From positions 1 to 64,000 of the forward strand of contig NZ_BDAY01000065.1 in the NCBI RefSeq assembly GCF_001612685.1: a stretch of 64,000 nt of DNA, written 5' to 3'. The notes beneath the pieces are model-generated. The model did no database searches and was not told the DNA's origin. It saw only the letters and a program-made list of their open reading frames with translations. The stretch comes from Nocardia altamirensis NBRC 108246. Lineage in GTDB: Bacteria; Actinomycetota; Actinomycetes; Mycobacteriales; Mycobacteriaceae. A program made the position numbers and the translations under genes. Below, in pieces: positions 51,043-60,075 of this stretch (positions are counted from its first letter, which is position 1; each line of letters opens with the position of its first letter).

Positions 51043-52206
51043 ATGGAGAACCACATGTCTCGTCGTTCCGTCTTCAGTGTTTTCGCCGGGGCCGGCCTGC
51101 TCGCCGCGGGCGTCTCGGCATGCGGACCATCGGATCCGCCAACCCCCGTCCTCCCCGGACTGCCCGGCAGCGGAGATCCAGAACCCTCCGTCGTCGGCGG
51201 GCGGCTCGGCGCGGAATGGGAGAGCCACGTACGCACCTACATGTCGTGGCCCGCGCAGCAGTCGATCTGGAAGCAATACCTGGAGGACGTCCGCAAGGAC
51301 ATCGCCGGGCTGGCGCGCGATATCGCCGAGTACGAGTACGTGGTCATGCTGGCCAGGCCGGATCAGGCCGACGCCGCCCAGCGGGCCTGCGGCAATGCCG
51401 TCGAGGTTGTCCCGCTCGCAGTGGACGATCTCTGGGCGCGCGACACCGTCCCGGTGTTCGTCGAGCAGCCGGGCAGGGTGGTCGGCGTCGACCTGAACTT
51501 CAACGGCTGGGGCAACAAGCAGCCGCACCCCAACGACGGCCCGCTCGGCCGGAACCTGCTGGCGCACTACAAGATCCCCCGCCATCAAGCGCCGTTCACC
51601 GCGGAAGGCGGCGCGCTGGAGACCGACGGCGAGGGCACCCTGCTCGTCACCGAGAGCTCGCTGGTCAACGACAACCGCAACCCGGGCAAGAGCCGGGACC
51701 AACTCGAAGCCGAGCTGAAGCTGACCCTCGGCATCGAGAAGGTGCTGTGGTTCGACGGCGTGCGCGGCGAGGACATCACCGACGCGCACATCGACTGCCT
51801 GGTCCGCTATGTGGCGCCGGGAGTCGTCCTGCTGGACAAGGCCTTTCCCGGCGCACCCGCCGATTCCTGGTCGCGCTCCAGCGATCAGGCCAGGCAGGTG
51901 CTCGCGCAGGCCACCGACGCCAGGGGCCGCAAGCTGCAGGTCATCGACCTGCCGCAGCCCGATCCCGGCCGAATCACCGGCGAGGGCGACGAATTCGTGT
52001 CCAGCTATGCGAACTTCTACATCGCCAACGGCGCGGTGTTCATGCCCGAGTTCGGTGACCGGCAGGCCGATGATCGCGCGCGGGGCATCCTGCGCGATCA
52101 CCTGCCCGGCCGTGACATCGTCCCGGTGCCGATCGACGAGATCGCGGCGGGCGGTGGCGGGATTCACTGCTCGACCCACGATCAGCCGGGCAAACCAGCC
52201 CGGTGA
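51043..52206 (+). CDS. Exported lipoprotein of the agmatine deiminase family
   Basis: 387 residues. The N-terminus MENHMSRRSVFSVFAGAG has a twin Arg followed by a hydrophobic stretch and lipobox VSAC (Cys near 27), suggesting Tat export and lipid anchoring. The rest is the guanidino-group hydrolase fold: DDLWARDTVPVFV near 127, NFNGWGNK near 152, FTAEGGALETDG near 187 and the catalytic Cys in GGGGIHCSTHDQP near 377. The family (agmatine deiminase / porphyromonas-type PAD) removes imino groups from agmatine or arginine. Cytosolic agmatine deiminases lack a signal, so an extracellular substrate is inferred. Divergent tetR upstream. Confidence 0.82.
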   Translation: MENHMSRRSVFSVFAGAGLLAAGVSACGPSDPPTPVLPGLPGSGDPEPSVVGGRLGAEWESHVRTYMSWPAQQSIWKQYLEDVRKDIAGLARDIAEYEYVVMLARPDQADAAQRACGNAVEVVPLAVDDLWARDTVPVFVEQPGRVVGVDLNFNGWGNKQPHPNDGPLGRNLLAHYKIPRHQAPFTAEGGALETDGEGTLLVTESSLVNDNRNPGKSRDQLEAELKLTLGIEKVLWFDGVRGEDITDAHIDCLVRYVAPGVVLLDKAFPGAPADSWSRSSDQARQVLAQATDARGRKLQVIDLPQPDPGRITGEGDEFVSSYANFYIANGAVFMPEFGDRQADDRARGILRDHLPGRDIVPVPIDEIAAGGGGIHCSTHDQPGKPAR

Positions 52207-52214
52207 TGCGCGGG

Positions 52215-52244
52215 TGCCGGTGCGACACCGTGGTCGCACCGGCA
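52215..52244. terminator. Hairpin between deiminase gene and ltp2
   Basis: TGCCGGTGCGA and TCGCACCGGCA form a perfect 11-bp stem with an 8-base loop in the 45-base gap between the convergent gene ends; it can serve both strands. Confidence 0.7.
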
Positions 52245-52251
52245 GCCGAAT

Positions 52252-53430
52252 TCAGTTGGCGCTGAGCACAAGACCTGACGTCGGCACGCCCGTGCCCGCG
52301 GTGACGACGATGTTCGCCAGGTTCGCCACCGGATTCACCGAGGTGCCGCGAATCTGGCGGACCGCCTCGGCAATGCCGTTCATGCCGTGGATATACGCCT
52401 CGCCCAGCTGGCCGCCGTGGGTATTGAGCGGGAGCCTCCCACCGACCTCGATGGCGCCGTCGGCGATGAAGTCCTTCGCCTCGCCGCGGCCACAGAAGCC
52501 GAGTTCTTCCAGCTGCATGAGGACGAACGGGGTGAAGTGGTCGTAGAGGATCGCGGCCTGCATATCGTCTGGGCGCAAACCACTTTGGGCCCACAGCTGG
52601 TCGCCGACCAGACCCATCTCGGGCAGTCCCGTCATGGCGTCACGGTAGTAGCTGGTCATCACGTACTGATCGGCGCCGGAACCCTGTGCGGCAGCAGCGA
52701 TCACGGCGGGCCGCTGCGGCAGGTCGCGAGCCCGCTCCACGCTGGTGACCACGATGGCGACACCACCGTCGGACTCCTGGCAGCAGTCGAGCAGGTGCAG
52801 CGGCTCGGCGATCCAGCGGGAATTCTGGTGCTCCTCGAGGGTGATCGGCTTGCCGTAGAAGAAGGCCGCCGGGTTCACCGCGGCGTGCTTGCGGGCGGCC
52901 ACCGCGACGCGGCCGAAATCCGCACTGGTGGCGCCGTATACGTGCATGTATCGCCTGGCCACCATCGCCACCTGGGCCGCAGGCGTGCCGAGACCCTGCG
53001 GATAGGCCCACCCCGCGTCGATGCCCGACGAGGTCGGCGCGCTCGCCAGCGCGGTCGAGAACTGGCCGAACCGCGACACCGAACGCTCGTTGAAGGCGCG
53101 ATAGGCGACAACGACGTCGGCGATGCCGGTGGCCACCGCCATGGCGGCCTGCTGGACGGTCGCGCACGCCGCACCGCCGCCGAACGGGATGTTGCTGAAG
53201 AACTTCAGCTGCGGGATGCCGACGGCGCGGGCGACGGCGGCTTGCGTGTTTGTGTCCATGGTGAAGGTGGTCAGGCCGTCCACGTCTTCGGGCCGCAGGC
53301 CCGCATCGGACAGCGCGGCATTGACCGCCTCTGCGGCCAAACGCAATTCGCTGCGGCCGGAGTCCTTGGAGAAGTCAGTGGCGCCGATGCCTGCGATGGC
53401 CGCGCGTCCCGAGATGGTTTGCTCGGTCAT
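52252..53430 (-). CDS. ltp2: Steroid C22 aldol-lyase, thiolase-like
   Basis: 392 residues, lipid-transfer/SCP-X thiolase superfamily. AAIAGIGATDFSKDSGRSELRLAAEAVNAAL opens the fold; ILYDHFTPFVLMQLEELGFC and LNTHGGQLGEAYIHGMNGIAEAVRQIRG are late-fold segments with the Tyr and His-Gly elements of Ltp2. Ltp2 (Rv3540c) releases propionyl-CoA from the sterol side chain by retro-aldol cleavage and needs ChsH2. The ATG at 53430 starts the orthologue-like N-terminus. Last gene of the operon. Confidence 0.9.
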   Translation of the reverse strand: MTEQTISGRAAIAGIGATDFSKDSGRSELRLAAEAVNAALSDAGLRPEDVDGLTTFTMDTNTQAAVARAVGIPQLKFFSNIPFGGGAACATVQQAAMAVATGIADVVVAYRAFNERSVSRFGQFSTALASAPTSSGIDAGWAYPQGLGTPAAQVAMVARRYMHVYGATSADFGRVAVAARKHAAVNPAAFFYGKPITLEEHQNSRWIAEPLHLLDCCQESDGGVAIVVTSVERARDLPQRPAVIAAAAQGSGADQYVMTSYYRDAMTGLPEMGLVGDQLWAQSGLRPDDMQAAILYDHFTPFVLMQLEELGFCGRGEAKDFIADGAIEVGGRLPLNTHGGQLGEAYIHGMNGIAEAVRQIRGTSVNPVANLANIVVTAGTGVPTSGLVLSAN

Positions 53431-53494
53431 GCGGCCCACACCGTCCTGCGCGAGACCCGCAGTGGTCCGACAAGCGCTGCGCGATGGTCTCTCA

Positions 53495-53908
53495 TCAGGC
53501 CCTCCGGATGGCGATGACGGCTTGCGCCGTGATGTGGTCGCCGAGGCTGTCCTTGCCGACCACGGCGATGTGGATGTCGTCGCCGTCGAGCGCGGTGACC
53601 GTGCCGGTGAGCGTGAGTGTGTCGCCGGCATACAGCGGAACGCCGAGGCGCAGCGCGATGGACTTCACCACCGCGCGCGGCCCGGCCCAGTCGGTGACGA
53701 ACCGCTGCACCAGCCCGGTGTCGGTGAGGATGTTGACGAAGATGTCCTTGGAACCGCGGGCGACGGCCTTGTCCCTGTCGTGGTGCACATCCTGGAAGTC
53801 CCTGGTGGCCAAGGCGGTACTGATCACGAAGGTCGGATCGGCGGTGATCACCAGCTCCGGCAGCTCGGTGCCGACCCGCACCGAGGTCGGCTCGGCGGTC
53901 GTCGTCAT
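53495..53908 (-). CDS. chsH1: Steroid enoyl-CoA hydratase, MaoC subunit
   Basis: 137 residues, single hot-dog MaoC domain. ALATRDFQDVHHDRDKAVARGSKDIFVNILTD near 40-70 carries the catalytic Asp/His of the hydratase. ChsH1 (Rv3541c) pairs with ChsH2 to hydrate the C22 enoyl-CoA. The ATG overlaps the chsH2 stop; 64 bases separate it from ltp2. Confidence 0.9.
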   Translation of the reverse strand: MTTTAEPTSVRVGTELPELVITADPTFVISTALATRDFQDVHHDRDKAVARGSKDIFVNILTDTGLVQRFVTDWAGPRAVVKSIALRLGVPLYAGDTLTLTGTVTALDGDDIHIAVVGKDSLGDHITAQAVIAIRRA

Positions 53909-54840
53909 CCGATCACCCGCCAGACCGGCAACGTCGCGTCGTCGTCGAGCTTCTCGAACTCGACCTGGACCGGCAGGCCGACCCGCACCTCGGCGGGCTC
54001 GACGCCGCGCAACTCCCCGAGCATTCGCACTCCTTCTGCCAATTCGACCAGCGCGACCACGAAAGGCAGTTGCCGTCCAGGCACTTTCGGCGCGTGGTGC
54101 ACGACGTAGCTGAAAACCGTGCCCTGCCCAGCGGCGACCACGTAGTCGGTCTGCTCCGACTTGTCTTTCCACACGGCAGGGATCGGCGGATGCCGCAGCG
54201 AACCGTCCGGCAGCCGCTGAATCCGCAGCTCGCCCGCTTTTGTTCCCTCCCAAAAGAATTCGGTGTCCCAGGAGACCAGCGGCTTGACCCGGTCGCCTGT
54301 CGGCGCCTGCGCCGCGCCGGTGCCGGGCGCGAATTTCAATAGCCGGAACAGCATTTCGGCGACCAGCTCATCGCCGACGTGCCAGCTGGTCTGGAAGGTG
54401 ATGAACCAGCCATCGCCGAGCGCGGTGCGCTTGGGCCCGCGCAACTCGGACAGCCTGCTGGTGATCGAAACCTGCTCGCCGACAGTCAAATACCGGTGAT
54501 AGGTCTGCTGGCAGTCGGTGGCGACGACCGAGGTGTAGCCCGCCGCGTCGAACAGGTCGGTGGCCAGGCCGAGCGGATCGTCCGCCGGACGGGCGCCGTT
54601 GAGCCCGAACATGGTCCACACCTGTGCCATCGCGGGCGGCGCCACGATGCCGGGGTGCCCCGCGGCGACGGCGGCCGCCTCGTCGACGTAGACGGGATTG
54701 GTGTCGCCGAGCGCCTCGACCCAGTTGTTGATCATCGGCTGGTTCACCGGGTCGCGCGCGAGGCGCGGCGCACAATCACCGGCCGCCTTGATCCGTTCGG
54801 CCTCGGCGACAACAGCTTCCGGACTCATGGTTTCCGGCAC
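53905..54840 (-). CDS. chsH2: Steroid enoyl-CoA hydratase, MaoC-DUF35 subunit
   Basis: 311 residues, exactly the length I recall for Rv3542c when started at the GTG 54840, which has AAGGAG 6 bases upstream (the GTG at 54864 is less likely). Residues 25-165 are a MaoC domain (RDPVNQPMINNWVEALGDTNPVYVDEAAA); the rest is DUF35 (WEGTKAGELRIQRLPDGSLRHPP). The DUF35 part has no CxxC zinc pairs. It hydrates with ChsH1, and the DUF35 domain recruits Ltp2. Confidence 0.9.
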   Translation of the reverse strand: MPETMSPEAVVAEAERIKAAGDCAPRLARDPVNQPMINNWVEALGDTNPVYVDEAAAVAAGHPGIVAPPAMAQVWTMFGLNGARPADDPLGLATDLFDAAGYTSVVATDCQQTYHRYLTVGEQVSITSRLSELRGPKRTALGDGWFITFQTSWHVGDELVAEMLFRLLKFAPGTGAAQAPTGDRVKPLVSWDTEFFWEGTKAGELRIQRLPDGSLRHPPIPAVWKDKSEQTDYVVAAGQGTVFSYVVHHAPKVPGRQLPFVVALVELAEGVRMLGELRGVEPAEVRVGLPVQVEFEKLDDDATLPVWRVIG

Positions 54841-54874
54841 ACGCGGCTCCTTCTCGACTTGCACTGCTTGATGG

Positions 54875-56044
54875 CTATCTGGGCACCCGAGGCAGCTGCA
54901 GTCCGGCCGAGGCGACCAGCTCGCGCATCACCTCATTGCTGCCACCGCCGTAGGTGACCACCAGGTTCTGTTTGGTCCGCCGGTCCAGCCAGGTGAGCAG
55001 CTCCGCGGTGCCCGGCTCGGCGGGATCGCCGTAGCGCCCGACGATCTCCTCGGCGAGCCTGCCCGCCTCCTGCAGGGATTCGGTGGAGAACACCTTGGTG
55101 GCCGACGCGTCGGCGATCACGCCCATCGGGTCGCTCCCCGCACTGTCCGCGGTCGCGGCCACCTGCCAGTTCAACAGCTCGTTCAGTCGGACCATGGCAT
55201 GGATCCGGCCGAGCGAGCGGCGCACATCGAGCTCGCCGAGCACGCCGCGCGGCTGCGCCCAGTCCCGCACCCGGTCGTAGAGCTGCTCGATCTTGCCGGA
55301 CGGCCCGAGGCCGACCCGCTCATGGTTGAGCTGGGTGGTGATCAGCCGCCAGCCCTTGTTCTCCTCGCCGACCAGCATGTCCGCAGGCACCCGGACGTCG
55401 TCGAAGTAGGTGGCGTTGGTGTGGTGCGCGCCGTCGCAGGTGATGATCGGCGTCCACGAGTAGCCGGGATCGGTGGTGTCCACGATCAGGATGCTGATGC
55501 CGCGGTGCCGTGACTCGGTCGAGCCGGTGCGGCAGGCCAGCCAGATGAATTCCGCCTCGTGCGCGCCGGTGGTGAAGATCTTCTGCCCGTTGACGATCCA
55601 GTCGCCCGCCGCATCGCGGACCGCGGAGGTGCGCAGCGAAGCGAGGTCGGTGCCCGCCTCCGGTTCGGAGTAGCCGATGGAGAAATGCACATCGCCGGTG
55701 AGGATGCCGGGCAGGAACTTCTTCTTCTGTGCGTCGGTGCCGAACTGCTGCAGTGTCGGGCCGACCGTCAACAGGGTGACCAGCGGCAGCGGCACATCGG
55801 CGCGCACCGCCTCGTTGTAGAAGATCTGCTGTTCCAGCGCGCCGAAACCCTGCCCGCCGTACTCCTTCGGCCAGCCGACGCCGAGCCAGCCGTCCCTGCC
55901 CATCCGGCGCACCACGTCGCGGTAGGCGTCGCCGTGCCGGTTCACCAGCATCGCGGCTTCCTCGTCCGGAGTGACGAGATCGGCGAAGTACGAACGCAAT
56001 TCGTCGCGTAGCCGGCGTTGCTCGGTGGTCAGGTCGATGAACAT
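54875..56044 (-). CDS. fadE29: Steroid side-chain acyl-CoA dehydrogenase, subunit
   Basis: 389 residues, full ACAD. FSIGYSEPEAGTDLASLRTSA near 122-142, NGQKIFTTGAHEAEFIWLACRTG and the C-terminal YGGGSNEVMRELVASAGLQLPRVPR are present. With FadE28 it forms the alpha2beta2 ChsE1-ChsE2 dehydrogenase of the C22 ester. ATG at 56044 lies 16 bases inside the fadE28 end, so the two overlap. A far longer open frame upstream is fadE28 antiphase. Confidence 0.9.
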   Translation of the reverse strand: MFIDLTTEQRRLRDELRSYFADLVTPDEEAAMLVNRHGDAYRDVVRRMGRDGWLGVGWPKEYGGQGFGALEQQIFYNEAVRADVPLPLVTLLTVGPTLQQFGTDAQKKKFLPGILTGDVHFSIGYSEPEAGTDLASLRTSAVRDAAGDWIVNGQKIFTTGAHEAEFIWLACRTGSTESRHRGISILIVDTTDPGYSWTPIITCDGAHHTNATYFDDVRVPADMLVGEENKGWRLITTQLNHERVGLGPSGKIEQLYDRVRDWAQPRGVLGELDVRRSLGRIHAMVRLNELLNWQVAATADSAGSDPMGVIADASATKVFSTESLQEAGRLAEEIVGRYGDPAEPGTAELLTWLDRRTKQNLVVTYGGGSNEVMRELVASAGLQLPRVPR

Positions 56045-57093
56045 CTGGCCCCCAATCGATCTAGTCGGAACGATGCGCCGCCGAGCCAGCGAGCGATGTC
56101 CTTGGCTTGTGAGAAGTAGCGGTGCATCGGGTGGGTGATGTCGACGCCGAGACCGCCGTGCAGGTGATGGCACCGCTGCATCGCGGCGGGCAGCTGAGCC
56201 GCCACGCTGTAGGCGAGCACGTCGAGATCGTCGTCGATCCGCTCTTGGTGTGCCGGACTCGTATCGTCCTGCGCCAGTGCCCAACTCGCCGATACCGCGG
56301 CCACGTGCATGGTGCGCGAGACGACATACAGATCGGCGACTTGCTGGGCGACGGCCTGGAATTCGGCGAGCGGCCTGCCGAATTGGCGACGGGTACGCAG
56401 ATGTTCGGCGGTGAGCACGAGGGCGCCCTTCAACAGCCCGTCCGCGACGGCGCCGATCGAGGCGAGCGCGAGCCGATGCAGGTCGGCGAGGCCGCCGGGC
56501 AGCAGCTGGTCGGCCGGGATCCGCACCTGATCTAGTCGCACGGTGTATTCCGGCATGCCGCCGGAGATCGGCGACGGGGTGAGCGTCAGCCCCGGTGCAC
56601 CCGAATCGACCAGCGCGATACCGGAATTGGTCGGTATCACCAGCCAGCCGGCCTGCTCCGCATAGGGCACGGCGACCTTGTGGCCGGTGATCCGCACCGT
56701 GTCGCCCTCGGGCACCGCGGTCGTCTCCGGCTTGACCGCGAACGGCGCGGCCTGTTCGTTGAGCGCCGCGGTGAGCACCGCGCCCTTGGCCACCGCGGGG
56801 AACACCCGCTGGGCGAGCTCGTCGGGCAGCAGCGACAACAGCGGAAGCACACCGAAGCCCAAGGTCGCCAGTGCAGGCACCGCGACCGCGTCGGTGGCCA
56901 GCTCGGTGAGCAGCACTGACACCTCGGGCAAGCCCATGCCGTCGCCGCCGAACCGTTCCGGTAATGCCACCGAAAGCAGGCCGCTGTCGACCAGACTCGG
57001 CCACAACGCGATATCGCGGGCCGGTTCTCGCTCCAGCAAACTCACGACGACTTCGGCCACCGCGTCCTGGCCCTCGTCCCTGGTGAAGTCCAC
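56029..57093 (-). CDS. fadE28: Steroid side-chain acyl-CoA dehydrogenase, partner subunit
   Basis: 354 residues. LRTRRQFGRPLAEFQAVAQQVADLYVV near 250-276 and CHHLHGGLGVDITHPMHRYFSQAKDIARWLGG near the C-terminus are ACAD signatures; the mid-loop is weaker than in FadE29, typical of the partner subunit (ChsE1). The GTG at 57093 has CTGGGAG 7 bases upstream, which decides it over the ATG at 57159. 25 bases after fadE34. Confidence 0.88.
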   Translation of the reverse strand: MDFTRDEGQDAVAEVVVSLLEREPARDIALWPSLVDSGLLSVALPERFGGDGMGLPEVSVLLTELATDAVAVPALATLGFGVLPLLSLLPDELAQRVFPAVAKGAVLTAALNEQAAPFAVKPETTAVPEGDTVRITGHKVAVPYAEQAGWLVIPTNSGIALVDSGAPGLTLTPSPISGGMPEYTVRLDQVRIPADQLLPGGLADLHRLALASIGAVADGLLKGALVLTAEHLRTRRQFGRPLAEFQAVAQQVADLYVVSRTMHVAAVSASWALAQDDTSPAHQERIDDDLDVLAYSVAAQLPAAMQRCHHLHGGLGVDITHPMHRYFSQAKDIARWLGGASFRLDRLGARCSST

Positions 57094-57118
57094 GCAATTA
57101 CTCCCAGTTCCTCGTCGC

Positions 57119-59287
57119 TTAGCTGTCCGTGTCGCGAGGTAGCCCGAGAATCCGCTCACCAGCCACGGTCAACAAGATCTGTTCGGTACCGCCCGCGATC
57201 GTCAAACAGCGGGTGAGAAGGAATTCTTTTACCACCTCTGAGTCCTGCGCAGCGGCGGGACCTGCCGTTTCGACCGCGAATTCCGCAACAGCCTGCCGGT
57301 GCCGCACCCCGACCAGTTTGCGCACGCTGCTCTGCGCACCGGGATCACCACCCGCCAGGATGGCGACGGCGGCGCGCTGTTCGATCAGCAGTCCGGCGAC
57401 GGCCTCGGCGACGAAACCGCCGAGCCGGTCGTTCACCAGTTCCGAGCCGGGACCGGTGGCCGCCGATTTCGCGATCAGCTCCTCCAGCGCGGGACCGATG
57501 CCGTTGCCGCCCATGGCCACTCGCTCGGTCGACAGCGTCGAACGGGCGATCTTCCAGCCGTTGTGCAACGCGCCGACCAGGCAGTCGTCCGGCACGAAAA
57601 CGTCGTCGAGGAACACCTCGGAGAAGCGCGCCTCGCCGGTGATCTGCACCAGCGGCCGTACTTCGATCCCCGCGCTGCGCATATCGACCAGGAAGTAGCT
57701 GATGCCACGGTGTTTGGCCGCATCGGGATCGGTGCGCGCCAGGCAGATCGCCCAGTTCGCCCGGTCGGCCAGCGAGGACCACACCTTCTGACCGCGCAAC
57801 ACCCAGCCGCCGTCGACCTTCTTGGCGGTGGTGCGCAACGCGGCCAGATCGGATCCGGCCTCCGGCTCGCTGAAGAGCTGACACCAGACGATCTCGCCAC
57901 GCAGTGTCGGCCACGCGAACCGATCGATCTGCTCGGTGGTGCCGTGCTGGAACAGGGTAGGAATGGCCCAGCCCGCGATCGCGAGGTCGGGCACTGCCAC
58001 GCCTGCGCGGCTCAGCTGCTCCGAAATCAGCAGGCCGGTCATCGGATCCGCGCCGCGGCCGTACGGCTGCGGCCAGTGCGGCATCACCAGACCCGCCTCG
58101 ACCAACGCGGTGTGCTGCTGGTCGACGGGCAGCGCGGCGATCCGCGCGACCTCCGCCGCCAGCTCGTCGACTTGGCTACCGGCAACGGCCGCAACACCTT
58201 CGGCGGCCAAGATCTGATCCGCCCCGGTGGTGCGCCGCCTGCCTGCGCGGGTCAGCTCGGTCAGCCTGGCCCGCCAGCGCGCCGACCCGCCCAGCAACTG
58301 GCGCAGCGCGGTCGCGCGGCGCAGGTACAGATGCGCGTCGTGTTCCCAGGTGAAGCCGATGCCGCCGAGCACCTGGATGCAGTCCTTCGCAGTGTCCACC
58401 GCCGCGTCCAGCGCGATGGACGCCGCGATCGCGGCCGCCACCGGCAACTCGGCGCCGCCCTCGTCCACCGCCGCCGCGGCGTCCGCCGCTACCGCGCGGA
58501 TCAGCTCGGTCCGGCACAGCATCCAGGCGCAGATGTGCTTGACCGCCTGGAACGCGCCGATCTTGCGCCCGAATTGGGTACGCACCTTGGCGTATTCGAC
58601 CGCGGTCTCCAGGCACCGCCCGGCCAGCCCGGCCAGCTCGGCGGCGACCAGCACGACAAGGAGATCCTCGACCGCGTGCGGGGCAGTGAAGACCTGGTCG
58701 GCGGGCACGCGGACCTCGGTGCACTGCACCCTGGCCAGCGGCGTGCTCAGGTCGAGCGGCGAAAGTGGTTCGATCCGAAGCCCTTCGGTGCCCGGCGGCA
58801 GCAGCACCCACCGCAGGCCGCCGTCCGGCACCGAAACCGGAAGCAGCACCGCGGTATCCGGCGCGGCGCCGAGCACCGAATCCCAGGCACCCGTGAGCAA
58901 CAATTCCGCGGTGCCGACAGGTACGCTCGCGTCGAGCGAAACCGCAGCGCCGACAACGAAGTCGAGCGCAACGCCGCACGGTTGGCGTTCGTCCAGCCGT
59001 CCCGCGGTGATCAGATTGGCCAGTGCCGTCGTCAGCACCGGTCCGCCGACCAGATCATGCGCGGCCTGCTCGACCAACACGGCGAGGTCGGCGACCGATC
59101 CGCCCGCACCGCCCACGTCCTCGGGCAGCGCGACCCGGAAGATCCCGAGATCGGCAAGACCCGGCCAGTACGCGCGCCAGAACGCAGACGGATCGGTCCG
59201 CATTGTTGCAATTGGCCGCACCGATCCGGCCCACCCGCGCATCGACTCCTGGACGGCTTTATGCTCGTCAGTGGTGGCGATGGTCAC
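57119..59287 (-). CDS. fadE34: Double-length acyl-CoA dehydrogenase of steroid side chain
   Basis: 722 residues, two ACAD halves in one chain. Half 1 has YAKVRTQFGRKIGAFQAVKHICAWML near 230 and LGGIGFTWEHDAHLYLRRATALRQLLG; half 2 has WCQLFSEPEAGSDLAALRTTAKK near 475, GQKVWSSLADRANW, and GGTEQILLTVAGERILGLPRDT at the end. FadE34 (ChsE3, Rv3573c) dehydrogenates C24/C22 side-chain CoA esters without a separate partner. GTG start, KstR box 36 bases upstream. Confidence 0.9.
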   Translation of the reverse strand: MTIATTDEHKAVQESMRGWAGSVRPIATMRTDPSAFWRAYWPGLADLGIFRVALPEDVGGAGGSVADLAVLVEQAAHDLVGGPVLTTALANLITAGRLDERQPCGVALDFVVGAAVSLDASVPVGTAELLLTGAWDSVLGAAPDTAVLLPVSVPDGGLRWVLLPPGTEGLRIEPLSPLDLSTPLARVQCTEVRVPADQVFTAPHAVEDLLVVLVAAELAGLAGRCLETAVEYAKVRTQFGRKIGAFQAVKHICAWMLCRTELIRAVAADAAAAVDEGGAELPVAAAIAASIALDAAVDTAKDCIQVLGGIGFTWEHDAHLYLRRATALRQLLGGSARWRARLTELTRAGRRRTTGADQILAAEGVAAVAGSQVDELAAEVARIAALPVDQQHTALVEAGLVMPHWPQPYGRGADPMTGLLISEQLSRAGVAVPDLAIAGWAIPTLFQHGTTEQIDRFAWPTLRGEIVWCQLFSEPEAGSDLAALRTTAKKVDGGWVLRGQKVWSSLADRANWAICLARTDPDAAKHRGISYFLVDMRSAGIEVRPLVQITGEARFSEVFLDDVFVPDDCLVGALHNGWKIARSTLSTERVAMGGNGIGPALEELIAKSAATGPGSELVNDRLGGFVAEAVAGLLIEQRAAVAILAGGDPGAQSSVRKLVGVRHRQAVAEFAVETAGPAAAQDSEVVKEFLLTRCLTIAGGTEQILLTVAGERILGLPRDTDS

Positions 59288-59322
59288 ACTCCGTACCGCC
59301 TTCCCGGCGTGACTCCCACACC

Positions 59323-59336
59323 TAGAACATGTTCTA
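59323..59336. promoter_or_regulatory. KstR box between fadE34 operon and kstR
   Basis: TAGAACATGTTCTA is a perfect palindrome and fits TnnAACnnGTTnnA throughout. It is the strongest KstR box in the window, placed to control the leftward operon and kstR. Confidence 0.9.
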
Positions 59337-59430
59337 ATATCCTAGCTGTGCGGAAGTCAAGAGACGACCGCGGAGCCGAAACCGATACGCCGGGCCAGTA
59401 CACGAACGTTTCCGGAAAGGACTCTCATCA

Positions 59431-60075
59431 ATGGCCAGTCCCTCCCGATCGCAGCCCGCTGACTCGACCCCAGCGGCTACCGCGACGGTCACCACGCTCA
59501 GCGAAGACGAGCTGAGCTCGGCCGCGCAGCGGGAACGGCGCAAGCGCATCCTGGACGCGACCATGGCGCTGGCCTCCAAAGGCGGATACGACGCGGTGCA
59601 GATGCGCGCGGTGGCCGAGCGCGCCGATGTCGCAGTCGGGACGCTGTACCGGTATTTCCCCTCGAAGGTGCACCTCTTGGTGTCCGCACTCTCCAGGGAA
59701 TTCGAAACGATCGAGGGCAAGCGCAAGCCACTTGCCGGACAGTCGCCGCAGGAGCGGATGCACCTGCTGCTCACCCAGATCACCAGGATGATGCAGCGCG
59801 ACCCGCTGCTCACCGAGGCGATGACCCGCGCGTTCATGTTCGCCGACGCGTCGGCGGCCGCCGAGGTCGATCGGGTCGGCAAGGTGATGGATCGCGTCTT
59901 CGCCCGTGCCATGAACGACGGCGAGCCCACCGAGCGGCAGCTGGCGATCGCCAGGGTGATCAGCGATGTCTGGCTTTCGAACCTGGTGGCCTGGCTGACC
60001 AGGCGCGCTTCCGCGACCGACGTGACCGAGCGGCTCGAGCTCACCGTCGATCTGCTGCTCGGCGACCGCAGCTAG
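59431..60075 (+). CDS. kstR: TetR-family cholesterol-regulon repressor
   Basis: 214 residues. RRKRILDATMALASKGGYDAVQMRAVAERADVAVGTLYRYFPSKVHLLVSALSREFE is the helix-turn-helix, nearly as I recall for Rv3574, and LIYTQIT-like helices of the ligand domain follow (LLLTQITRMMQRDPLLTEAMTRAFMFAD). KstR is released by a 3-oxo-cholestenoyl-CoA ligand. The N-terminal ~30 residues are low complexity. Confidence 0.93.
   Translation: MASPSRSQPADSTPAATATVTTLSEDELSSAAQRERRKRILDATMALASKGGYDAVQMRAVAERADVAVGTLYRYFPSKVHLLVSALSREFETIEGKRKPLAGQSPQERMHLLLTQITRMMQRDPLLTEAMTRAFMFADASAAAEVDRVGKVMDRVFARAMNDGEPTERQLAIARVISDVWLSNLVAWLTRRASATDVTERLELTVDLLLGDRS

Noticed and set aside
54875..57097. 740-residue reverse frame covering fadE29 and fadE28
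   Set aside because: Only the part from 56044 is fadE29; the upstream part is an off-frame reading of fadE28, so it is not a fusion.
57299..59515. 738-residue forward frame opposite fadE34
   Set aside because: Antisense shadow with Arg/His/Asp-rich composition and no ribosome binding site or domain.
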